A stretch of 64,000 bases of DNA from Marinifilum breve (lineage in GTDB: Bacteria; Bacteroidota; Bacteroidia; Bacteroidales; Marinifilaceae): positions 310,001 through 374,000 of the forward strand of contig NZ_QFLI01000004.1 of assembly GCF_003202155.1 (NCBI RefSeq). The letters are read 5' to 3'. The notes under the pieces were generated by a model that was not told the origin of the DNA, ran no database searches, and saw nothing but the letters and a program-made list of their open reading frames with translations. Made by a program: the position numbers and the translations under genes. This document shows positions 38,324-46,778 of this stretch, one piece after another (positions within the stretch are counted from its first letter, which is position 1; every line of letters begins with the position of its first letter).

Positions 38324-39022
38324 ATGATCAAAGTAGAAAACCTAAGCAAAGTATTTCAAACTGAAGAGGTAGAAACCACTGCCTTGAATAAAGTAAATCT
38401 GGAAATTAAAGAAGGTGAATTCGTAGCCATTATGGGACCATCGGGTTGCGGTAAATCTACTCTTTTAAATATTCTGGGTATGTTGGATAGTCCTACCAAT
38501 GGCAAATACTATTTCTGCGAAAATGAGGTTAGTAGCCTTAAAGAAAAGCAGCGCAATACATTTCGCAAAGGGAATATCAATTTTGTTTTTCAATCGTTCA
38601 ACTTGATTGACGAATTGAGTGTATATAAAAATGTAGAATTGCCATTAAAGTATTTACGATACGATTTAGGCAAGAAGAAAAAGCGTGTCCTGGAAATGCT
38701 AGACAGAATGAAGATAGGCCACAGAAGAAACCACTATCCGCAACAATTATCAGGAGGACAACAACAAAGAGTTGCCATTGCGCGCGCCATTGCACCCAAC
38801 CCAAAACTTTTATTGGCCGATGAGCCAACTGGTAATCTCGATTCGAAGACCGGTCTTGAAGTAATGAACTTATTAAGCGAATTAAATGCCGAAGGAACCA
38901 CAATCGTAATGGTAACCCACTCGGAACGAGATGCTGAGTTTGCACATCGAGTAATCAGATTATTTGATGGTGAAGTGACCATGGAGAGTACGAAAAAAGA
39001 ATTTGCACAAATTGAATATTAA
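38324..39022 (+). CDS. ABC transporter ATP-binding protein (MacB/LolD type)
   Basis: 232-residue ATPase that powers the permease encoded downstream. Walker A GPSGCGKST, Q-loop VFQSFN, signature LSGGQQQRVAIARA, Walker B LLLADEPTGNLD and the H-loop His in MVTHSE are all present. Length and sequence match the LolD/MacB cluster. It ends inside the start of the permease gene (20-base overlap). Targets of this class include lipoproteins, antimicrobial peptides and signals; no membrane-fusion protein or TolC gene is adjacent, so the substrate stays open. Confidence 0.94.
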   Translation: MIKVENLSKVFQTEEVETTALNKVNLEIKEGEFVAIMGPSGCGKSTLLNILGMLDSPTNGKYYFCENEVSSLKEKQRNTFRKGNINFVFQSFNLIDELSVYKNVELPLKYLRYDLGKKKKRVLEMLDRMKIGHRRNHYPQQLSGGQQQRVAIARAIAPNPKLLLADEPTGNLDSKTGLEVMNLLSELNAEGTTIVMVTHSERDAEFAHRVIRLFDGEVTMESTKKEFAQIEY

Positions 39023-41465
39023 TAAGGTAGCTATGAATATTTTAACAAAAAAAAGTAAATGGGCTACAATTAATATCATTGGAATTGCAATTGCTTTTGC
39101 TTCTGTTCTATTTGTTAGCGCCTACACAATAAAAGAATTGTCTTTCGATAATTTTCATTCCAAAGCTGATCAAATATATCGAATAAATATTGATGAACCT
39201 GGGAGAGTTGGATTCATGGAAAATATAGATGATGTTAACTCTGCAAGTCTCCATTCATACTATACGGAAAGCCTACTGGACAACTTCCCTGAAGTAAAAA
39301 ACATGACTTACTTGTCACACACTTTCAACTTAAACTTGAAAGTGAATGAAGAAATTCATTCTTTGGAAAACAGCTTCTATACCGACCATACATTCTTTGA
39401 ATTGTTTGATTTTAAACTTTTAAAAGGAAATAGGTCAACCGCGTTAAATAATCCATATGAAATTATATTAAGCAAAACAGCAGCTATACAATATTTTGGA
39501 GATATTGATATTATTGGAAAGGAGGTTAAAGTCAAAGGTGAGTTTGATTCCAATAATGGACAAACTTTCACGGTAACTGGAATATTTGATGAATTCCCAG
39601 ATAATTCTCATATGGCTCCTGATGTATTATTATCCATTAATTTTGAAGAATCAAATAATTCTATCGGATATCCATATACCTACCTTCACTTCGAAAATGA
39701 AACAAATCCAAATCATTTCATAAAATCATTAAACAAATATTGGAAAAAGAATGTTGCAGAAGGTGAATTGGCACCAACTTTTCAATTAATAAACATAAGA
39801 GATATCCACTTACAAAGTCACAAAAAAGATGAGTTAGGAACAAATGGAAATATGAACACACTTTGGGTATTGATTTTCGGAGCTGTAATTATCCTTCTAA
39901 TTGCTATGATTAATTACTATAACCTAAATAGTGTGCAACTTCACAGTGATTTGAACAATTTAAAGATCAAAATTATCAATGGTGCTAGTTTGATAAATTT
40001 ATCTTCTTCCCAGTTAAAAAAATCGGCACTACAGATTATCGCATCTATCTTAATTGGAACAATTATAACACTACATTTTGATTATTTTATTGATTTTCAA
40101 ATCTCAATTTCCAAACACATTATCTTATTTCTTTATGTGGCTATTGGGTTTATTATTGGATTTGGAATTCTTGGCTTACTTCCTCTTATTACTAACAATA
40201 TAACAGCCAATTTAAGCCAAAAAAAGGAAGAAGGATCGAAAAAGTTTGTGATTTCTTTAATTGGACAATTTGTACTTTCAATTGCGGCACTCACTTTGAC
40301 CATAGTAATTCACAAACAAATTACATTTACGAAAGATTTCCATCCAGGAAAAAATAAGGAAACTATAATAGCAATTAAAAATTTTCCCTATGCTGCAATC
40401 CAAAACTTTGATTTACTGAAAGAAAATGTACTAAAGCATCCTGAAATTAATTATTTTTCAGCTACTATGATGCCTCCAGGAATGTCTGGCGAATTTGAAT
40501 ACTCTTTTGAAATGGAAGGCATCGAAAAAAAAACTGAGAATCGAATTACAATCAACTCCGTTGACCAGGATTTTTTCAAACTATTCGAAATACAACCGTT
40601 AGCTGGTAATTTGAATTTACAGAAAGGTTCTAATTTTGCATGGGAAAGTTCTGCAATTATACCATATGAAGAAATTTCGAATAAAAGACTGGCTGAGTTA
40701 GAGCCTATACATCATAGTTTTAAAGAGCAATATATTTTGAATGAGACTGCTCTTAAAAAATTGGGATTCAAAAACCCACAAGATGTAATTGGTAAACAAT
40801 TTAAATTCAATTTCCGTGCATCTAATTTTTTTAAAAGAGGAGAAATTGTTGCAGTCATAAAAGATCTCCATTACGCTGATATGTTTTCTCATGAAACAGC
40901 AGAAGTTATTGGCCTAAAACAAATTTTTAATGGTACTTATTTAGCTAAATTTAATCCTAAAAATAAAGCTGAAGCATTAAACAAACTTAATGAGGAGTGG
41001 AATAAGTTATTCCCTAACTACCCAATGAAATATGATTTCTTGAATGACATTTATGCGAAATTATATCGAAATCAATACAACGAAATGAGAACGCTTACCC
41101 TATTCGCAATTCTATCAATTTTATTGTCTATAATGGGAATGTATGCTTTGTCTTCCTACAGCATACAGCATAAAACCAAAGAAATTGGCATTAGAAAAGC
41201 AAATGGTGCTAGTTCAATTGAGATTATGAGAGAAATTATTGGTGAATACAGCATTTGGGTTGCTTTAGCCTTTGTTATTGCCTGCCCTATTGCCTATTAT
41301 GCTGCATCTGATTGGTTGGAAAGCTTTGCTTACAAGATCAATTTAAGTTGGTGGATATTTGCCTTGTCCGGAGTGATTGCCATTCTTATTGCAATCATCA
41401 CAGTTAGTTGGCAAACCTGGAATGCCGCAAGGAAAGATCCGGTTTATGCTTTGAAGAATGAATAA
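39003..41465 (+). CDS. MacB/FtsX-type ABC permease
   Basis: 820-residue inner-membrane permease with two tandem FtsX-like halves, as is common in Bacteroidota. Each half has a first transmembrane helix (ATINIIGIAIAFASVLFVSAY; KKFVISLIGQFVLSIAALTL), a MacB-type periplasmic domain, and later helices (VLIFGAVIILLIAMINYY; LFAILSILLSIMGMYALSSY with IGIRKANGAS). I kept the upstream start at 39003 because KVAMNILTKKSKWATINIIG aligns with the usual N-terminus; the Met at 39033 is the alternative. It overlaps the ATPase gene by 20 bases. A T-tailed hairpin follows. Confidence 0.92.
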   Translation: MHKLNINKVAMNILTKKSKWATINIIGIAIAFASVLFVSAYTIKELSFDNFHSKADQIYRINIDEPGRVGFMENIDDVNSASLHSYYTESLLDNFPEVKNMTYLSHTFNLNLKVNEEIHSLENSFYTDHTFFELFDFKLLKGNRSTALNNPYEIILSKTAAIQYFGDIDIIGKEVKVKGEFDSNNGQTFTVTGIFDEFPDNSHMAPDVLLSINFEESNNSIGYPYTYLHFENETNPNHFIKSLNKYWKKNVAEGELAPTFQLINIRDIHLQSHKKDELGTNGNMNTLWVLIFGAVIILLIAMINYYNLNSVQLHSDLNNLKIKIINGASLINLSSSQLKKSALQIIASILIGTIITLHFDYFIDFQISISKHIILFLYVAIGFIIGFGILGLLPLITNNITANLSQKKEEGSKKFVISLIGQFVLSIAALTLTIVIHKQITFTKDFHPGKNKETIIAIKNFPYAAIQNFDLLKENVLKHPEINYFSATMMPPGMSGEFEYSFEMEGIEKKTENRITINSVDQDFFKLFEIQPLAGNLNLQKGSNFAWESSAIIPYEEISNKRLAELEPIHHSFKEQYILNETALKKLGFKNPQDVIGKQFKFNFRASNFFKRGEIVAVIKDLHYADMFSHETAEVIGLKQIFNGTYLAKFNPKNKAEALNKLNEEWNKLFPNYPMKYDFLNDIYAKLYRNQYNEMRTLTLFAILSILLSIMGMYALSSYSIQHKTKEIGIRKANGASSIEIMREIIGEYSIWVALAFVIACPIAYYAASDWLESFAYKINLSWWIFALSGVIAILIAIITVSWQTWNAARKDPVYALKNE

Positions 41466-41498
41466 TCTAACCATACAAACTTGATTATATTACAAAGG

Positions 41499-41528
41499 AC
41501 TGTACCCAAGTGAGGTGCAGTTTTTTTC
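41499..41528 (+). terminator. Terminator of the ABC operon
   Basis: ACTGTACC pairs with GGTGCAGT (one internal mismatch) around CAAGTGA and runs into seven T, 34 nt after the permease stop. Confidence 0.85.
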
Positions 41529-41530
41529 TT

Positions 41531-41728
41531 GTTTTAACTATCACTTCAAATTCTTGTTACTACAACTTGTCAAAGTGCTTACTACAACTTTGCAAAGTGC
41601 TTACTAGAACTTGTTAAAGTTGTTACTAGAACTTTACAATGTGGTAGGTAGAACTTTTTAATATACTAGGCACTACTTTTAATTGTGGTAGTAAGAACTT
41701 ATTCATTTTGTCATTACCACATTTACCA
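41531..41728. repeat. Degenerate 22-bp tandem repeat array
   Basis: Nine consecutive units of exactly 22 bp from 41531 to 41728, with consensus near GTGNTTACTAGAACTTNTNA. It starts three bases after the terminator T-run of the ABC operon. Unit junctions create small inverted repeats such as ACTTTGCAAAGT and AACTTGTTAAAGTT. 22 is not a multiple of 3, so it is not coding. It lies in the convergent gap between the permease and carboxyltransferase genes and shares no sequence with the arrays at 7315 and 54791. Confidence 0.88.
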
Positions 41729-41784
41729 AAACAGACGAATTGTAGTAAAAAAGCATTATCTGAAGAAGAATTTAAAGACAAATC

Positions 41785-41818
41785 AAAAAGTGCTACTCCA
41801 CAAGGAATAGCACTTTTT
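41785..41818. terminator. Bidirectional terminator of the tandem carboxyltransferase gene
   Basis: AAAAAGTGCTA (41785-41795) pairs perfectly with TAGCACTTTTT (41808-41818), giving a T-run on both strands. It lies 33 nt after the stop of the minus gene. Confidence 0.88.
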
Positions 41819-41850
41819 AGTTGCGTGTTAAAAATATAATGGAGAAAACT

Positions 41851-44800
41851 TTATCCTACCAGTCTATTTTTAGGCTTTTGTGCCGTAAGCATTTCTTTGG
41901 TTTTGATATCAAGTTTCGACTCTTTCTCTTTTGGTTGAGTGATATCTCCTGTAGCCTGCTTAGAATCTCCTGCCAAGCTGTACAATCCGCGAAGAAGCAT
42001 TTCATATTTTTCTTCTAATGGAATTGCAGCATAAGCCGCTTTCTTTTCCTCTATGATTCTTTGATTTTCAGCCTCTTCCGTAGCTACTCTTTCGTAATAA
42101 GCATCCGCTTTTCTGTTCTTTAGGAAGGGAGCTGCTACAGTTGGGAACAATTCCAACAACAACATTTCTTTCTCATTTTCAGCAAGCTTCACTCCTCCCA
42201 ACTCATGCAAGACAGGATTCTCAGGAGCCTGATACTTGTTTACATCATAATCGGAAGCCTCGCTTTGTCCACAGATCTTATGACGGAATTCCGGATCGAT
42301 TTCTATTGGTGTTTCGCCATATTCTCCTTTTACCAAATTAAAGAATTGATTATTTACATTAGTATATGGAGCTTTGCCGCTGTTCACATCCAATACATAG
42401 TTTACGGCCTGCACGCCAACAATTTGTGAGGATGGCGTTACCAATGGAGGACAACCTGCAGCAACACGAACCTCTGGTACTTTCTCCAATACGGTTGGCA
42501 ATAAATCTTCCAAACCAAGTGCTTTTAACTGAGCCAGCATATTGGTATACATCCCTCCTGGAATCTCAGCAGCTTTCACTTTCTCATTTGGTTCAGGGAA
42601 GTTAAAGTACTTCTCGATTGCATGGCATGCCGCCAACAACTCTTCTTCCTTATCGGCTTTAGCCAATTCAATCGCCTTATCGAATAATGCATCAATCTCT
42701 TTCGGAAGATAATCAGCAGTAATATCGAACTCTAATGGGAACATTTTATAAGAATCAAATTCAGCAATTCTTTCACGGATTCCCTTCAGCTCCTTGTTAA
42801 TGGCTACAACAGAATCCAAATTCACACCAGTATCCAAACCTAATTTATCGGCAAAAAGTTGGATTATTTCGAATGATGGAGCCGCAGGGCCTCCAGCAAA
42901 GTTAAGCATACAGGTATCCACCACATCAACACCATTTACAATGGCCATTAATACTGCCCCCAAACCATAGCCTGGAGTACAGTGGGTGTGGAAATCAACC
43001 GGAACTTTAAGCTCTTGTTTCAATCGCTTCACAATCTTACCTGATAATGATGGAGGAATCAATCCAGCCATATCTTTCACGGTAATCATATCCGCGCCAA
43101 GCGCTTCCATTTGCTTTGCCTTGTTCACAAAATAATTTACATCGAATATTTTCTTAGGTAATTTCTTACCTGATAAAAGAGCTTTCCATCTTTGCTTTTT
43201 GGTGAACTTTGGATCTACCGTATAACAAACCGCACAGTCGGCAATACCTCCTGCCTCTTTCATATACTTTATGGTGGTTTCCATGTTCTTCACATCGTTC
43301 AAACAGTCGAAGATACGCATGATACCCAAGCCTGATTTCACAGCATTCTTGTTAAAACCTTCGATTACCGACTCAGGATAAGGCGAGTAACCAAATAAGT
43401 TTCTACCACGCGACAAAGCTGTTAGGTGCGAAACATCACCAATTACTTCCTTAATGGATTCCAATCGGTGCCATGGATCTTCGTTCAGATAACGCATTAC
43501 CGAATCGGGAATTGCACCTCCCCAAACCTCTAATGCGTAGAAATTAGCATCTTTATACAAAGGAAGAACCTTTTCTATTTCGTGTTGTGGCACACGAGTT
43601 GCAAACAGTGATTGCTGACCATCACGTAAAGTCAAGTCGCGAATCTTCAATTTGCGAGTTCTTTTGATTGCAGCTCTTTCTGCAGCAATTTTCTTGCGAT
43701 TTTCTACTCTTTGAGCTTCAAATTCATCCCTGCGCTTACCTTCCAAATATCCTTTTGCTACCAATGGGAACAGTTCCAAAAGCATGTATTCTTTATCGTC
43801 TACAGCCAATTTCACATTTCCGTATTGTGGCAAATTTGGATTTTCCGGTGCCTGGTAATTGCTCACATCATAATCTTCTCTCTCTGGCTTTCCAGTAATC
43901 TTTTCACGAAACTCAGGAGCAATTTCGATTGGAGTAGTACCATACTCTCCTTTTACCAAGCTAAAAAACTGGTTGGATACATTTGTATAGAACGGGCGAC
44001 CCGAGTTCTCATCGATAACACAGTTCACCGCCTGTACGCCTACAATTTGTGAAGAAGGGGTTACCAATGGCGGACAACCTGCGTCCAAACGAACCACTGG
44101 CACCACTTCTAACACTCTCTCAAGCAGGGTTTCCAAACCTAAAGCCTTCAACTGGTTTAGCATGTTTGTGTACATACCGCCAGGAATTTCCGCCTTCTTA
44201 ACCATTTCGTTAGGAGCTGGGAAATTAAAATATTTTTCAATTGCATGACAAGCATCCAAGAGCTCAGCCTCTTTATCCGCTTTAGCATATTCTATAGCCT
44301 CATTGAATAATTGATCGATCTCAGCAGGAAGTTTATCTTTTGTAATATCAAATTCAAGTGGAAATTGCTTGTAGCTATCTACTTCAGCCAAAGCATTCGC
44401 ACGAATCTCTTTCAAAATTTTGTTGATTTCAACCACTACCTCAGGATTTCCATCCAATTCAATGCCCAACTTCTGACAGAACAGGTAAATCAACTCGTAT
44501 GCAGGAGCTGCGGATCCACCAGCAAAGTTCATGATGTTGGTATCGATAACATCCACACCATTAATAATGGCAGTTAAAGCCGAGGCTAAACCATAACCTG
44601 GTGTCGAGTGTGAGTGGAAATCAACAGGAATACTTAACTCTTCTTTAAATCGACGAATAATTTGACCCGCACGAGAAGGAGAAGCCAAACCAGCCATATC
44701 CTTCAAAGAAATCATATCGGCGCCAAGCTCTTCCAGTTTCTTTGCCAAGTTCACAAAGTATTCCAGGTCAAAGATCTGATCAGGAAGGTTCTTAATTGTT

Positions 44801-45291
44801 AGTCGATTACGATCTTCTTCTTTTTCAGGAAACTTAGAATCTACAGTATAACATACTGCACAATCGGCCATACCTCCAGCAGCTTTCACATACTTAATGG
44901 TCGACTTCATATTTTCAATATCGTTCAAACAATCGAAAATACGCATAATACCCAATCCTGATTTTACAGCTTGTGTATTAAACTTTTCAATTACTGATTC
45001 AGGATATGGACTGTATCCGAATAGATTGCGTCCACGAGATAAGGCCGTAAGTTTGGAAACATCGCCAATCTCTTTCTTAATGGACTCTAAACGGTACCAA
45101 GGATCCTCATTTAAATAACGCATTACAGAATCAGGTACAGCTCCACCCCATACTTCCATCGCATAAAAGTTTGCTTTTTTATACAAATGCAAAACTTTCT
45201 CTATCTCTGCCTGTGGCATTCTGGTCGCAAAAAGAGATTGCTGACCATCTCTTAATGTTAGATCTCTAACTAATAATTTCCTTGTCTTCAT
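41851..45291 (-). CDS. Tandem-duplicated carboxyltransferase (oxaloacetate decarboxylase alpha / PycB type)
   Basis: 1146 residues made of two homologous carboxyltransferase copies offset by 542 residues. Each begins RDLTLRDGQQSLFATR (about residues 9 and 551) and keeps the metal and carbamate residues: K197 in SLKDMAGL with H226/H228 (FHSHSTPGYG), and K739 in TVKDMAGL with H768/H770 (FHTHCTPGYG). Each copy also has the conserved C-terminal PPLVTPSSQIVG(V)QAV segment. So both halves look catalytically intact. No biotinyl domain (MKM) is present; the C-terminus is a Lys/Glu-rich tail. It should transfer carboxyl between oxaloacetate or pyruvate and a separate biotin carrier. Single-domain relatives are about 500-600 residues. 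It is a single-gene unit with its own terminator. Confidence 0.9.
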   Translation of the reverse strand: MKTRKLLVRDLTLRDGQQSLFATRMPQAEIEKVLHLYKKANFYAMEVWGGAVPDSVMRYLNEDPWYRLESIKKEIGDVSKLTALSRGRNLFGYSPYPESVIEKFNTQAVKSGLGIMRIFDCLNDIENMKSTIKYVKAAGGMADCAVCYTVDSKFPEKEEDRNRLTIKNLPDQIFDLEYFVNLAKKLEELGADMISLKDMAGLASPSRAGQIIRRFKEELSIPVDFHSHSTPGYGLASALTAIINGVDVIDTNIMNFAGGSAAPAYELIYLFCQKLGIELDGNPEVVVEINKILKEIRANALAEVDSYKQFPLEFDITKDKLPAEIDQLFNEAIEYAKADKEAELLDACHAIEKYFNFPAPNEMVKKAEIPGGMYTNMLNQLKALGLETLLERVLEVVPVVRLDAGCPPLVTPSSQIVGVQAVNCVIDENSGRPFYTNVSNQFFSLVKGEYGTTPIEIAPEFREKITGKPEREDYDVSNYQAPENPNLPQYGNVKLAVDDKEYMLLELFPLVAKGYLEGKRRDEFEAQRVENRKKIAAERAAIKRTRKLKIRDLTLRDGQQSLFATRVPQHEIEKVLPLYKDANFYALEVWGGAIPDSVMRYLNEDPWHRLESIKEVIGDVSHLTALSRGRNLFGYSPYPESVIEGFNKNAVKSGLGIMRIFDCLNDVKNMETTIKYMKEAGGIADCAVCYTVDPKFTKKQRWKALLSGKKLPKKIFDVNYFVNKAKQMEALGADMITVKDMAGLIPPSLSGKIVKRLKQELKVPVDFHTHCTPGYGLGAVLMAIVNGVDVVDTCMLNFAGGPAAPSFEIIQLFADKLGLDTGVNLDSVVAINKELKGIRERIAEFDSYKMFPLEFDITADYLPKEIDALFDKAIELAKADKEEELLAACHAIEKYFNFPEPNEKVKAAEIPGGMYTNMLAQLKALGLEDLLPTVLEKVPEVRVAAGCPPLVTPSSQIVGVQAVNYVLDVNSGKAPYTNVNNQFFNLVKGEYGETPIEIDPEFRHKICGQSEASDYDVNKYQAPENPVLHELGGVKLAENEKEMLLLELFPTVAAPFLKNRKADAYYERVATEEAENQRIIEEKKAAYAAIPLEEKYEMLLRGLYSLAGDSKQATGDITQPKEKESKLDIKTKEMLTAQKPKNRLVG

Positions 45292-45882
45292 ACCCTGACT
45301 TATTGAATTTCTACATCAAATTAACTCGAGAGAGAGTTATTTCATTGATCTCAAAATCCACGATTTCTTGATCACTCATCAAAAATAAAAACTATTCTTA
45401 AATAAGGAATTAATTCTCTATTGAGGCAAGCATGTTCTACAATACCTGATTTTATGGGTATAAACACTCATGTTAAATGATGATATTTTTCCTTAATAAT
45501 ACCAGCCAGAATTCGCAATCGATAACGAAAATTGCAATCTTAAATTTGATTTTTTATTAAAACCTAATAATAACGCATAGCTTGGTAATTTAGAGAGCAG
45601 CACGCAACAAATCAAGCTCTTATTTTAACTCATTCCTAAAGCAGGTGAAAAATACCCATTCCGTTTTTATCGATTTCAGTAAACATGCTCTACAACATAC
45701 ACTTCTTTCTATTCTGAATAATAGAAAGAAGCTTAAACAAAAGGTTTACAGTTAATAAATCTATCTCAATCTTCTCTTTTAGATATAGTCCGAGCATATT
45801 CGTAAAAAGTTGCTTACTTTTACGCATTAATTGATAAACCAAAACTTTCCATATCAATTGGAAACTGATTAAAATATAGCTT
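45292..45882. other. Divergent intergenic region, mostly featureless
   Basis: 590 bp between two divergent genes. No reading frame looks real. A perfect 12-bp-stem hairpin CTTCTTTCTATT/AATAGAAAGAAG lies at 45702-45731 without a T-run. The word CATG(T/C)TCTACAA occurs near 45428 and 45684. A lone -7-like box (TATTTTTG, minus strand, 45387-45380) may belong to the carboxyltransferase gene. The 5' half of the region is otherwise plain A+T-rich DNA. Confidence 0.4.
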
Positions 45883-46719
45883 GTGAGTATTATAGGACAA
45901 TATGCAGAATTAAAAGTTGCCAAATTGGTTGACTTTGGAGTGTTTTTAGAAGGTGAAGATGAAGCTTTGATCTTGCTTCCTAATCAATATGTTCCGCCAA
46001 AAACTCAAATTGACGATAAGATAAAGGTGTTTATTTACCGCGATTCTGAGGATAGAATTATTGCAACAACACTTAAACCCAAAGCAATTGTTGGGGAATT
46101 TGCAGTTCTTAAAGTAAAATCGGTAACCAATGTAGGTGCATTTTTAGATTGGGGATTGGCCAAAGATCTGCTTGTTCCGTTTAGCGAACAAAGAGATAAA
46201 ATGCAGGTTGATCTTTCGTACCTGGTATACATCTATTTGGATAATGCCACAGGTAGAATTGTTGCTACAGCTAAAATTGAAAGAATCCTTCGAGACAATG
46301 AAGTATCATATAAAGAAGGTGATGAAGTAGATATTTTAGTAGGAAAAAGAAGTGAATTGGGTTTCCAGGTGTTGATTAATGATGATGCCTTGGGAATGGT
46401 ATACAAAAACGAAGTTTTTGGACACCTGAAAATCGGTGATCAAAGAAAAGCATACATTAAGAAAATCCGCCGTGATGGCAAGATTGATGTTAGCCTTCAA
46501 CAACAAGGTTATGTCAACGAAGTACCAAAATCGGGACAACAAATACTTGATTTATTGAAAGAAGAAGAAGGATTCCTTCCTTTAAATGATAAAAGCTCGC
46601 CTGAAGACATTTACTACTCACTCAAAATGAGCAAGAAAAACTTTAAGAAAGCAATTGGCCTGCTTTACAAACAGAAACTAATTACAATTGAGGATGCTGG
46701 AATCTACTTGGTTCAGTAA
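45883..46719 (+). CDS. cvfB: CvfB-like S1 RNA-binding protein
   Basis: 278-residue cytoplasmic protein with tandem S1-type OB folds and a C-terminal winged helix, the layout of CvfB/YitL. S1-like signatures are VAKLVDFGVFLEG (about 10-22) and LKVKSVTNVGAFLDWGLAKDLLVPFSEQ (about 70-97), with a third divergent copy near 145-210 (KIRRDGKIDVSL). The winged helix covers about 215-277 (LNDKSSPEDIYYSLKMSKKNFKKAIGLLYKQ). It starts with GTG. In Firmicutes CvfB affects virulence gene expression; the general role is RNA binding. It is followed by the dipeptidase gene after 59 nt. Confidence 0.88.
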   Translation: MSIIGQYAELKVAKLVDFGVFLEGEDEALILLPNQYVPPKTQIDDKIKVFIYRDSEDRIIATTLKPKAIVGEFAVLKVKSVTNVGAFLDWGLAKDLLVPFSEQRDKMQVDLSYLVYIYLDNATGRIVATAKIERILRDNEVSYKEGDEVDILVGKRSELGFQVLINDDALGMVYKNEVFGHLKIGDQRKAYIKKIRRDGKIDVSLQQQGYVNEVPKSGQQILDLLKEEEGFLPLNDKSSPEDIYYSLKMSKKNFKKAIGLLYKQKLITIEDAGIYLVQ

Positions 46720-46778
46720 ATGGATAGCAAAAAATTAAATCCTTTAATACAAGATCACTAATACACAACTAACTAAAC

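Noticed and set aside
38324-41465. Complete MacAB-TolC-type exporter
   Set aside because: Only the ATPase and one permease are encoded; no membrane-fusion or outer-membrane channel gene lies nearby.
45690-45923. 77-residue open frame on the minus strand
   Set aside because: It overlaps the start of the cvfB-like gene and the hairpin at 45702-45731; no support.
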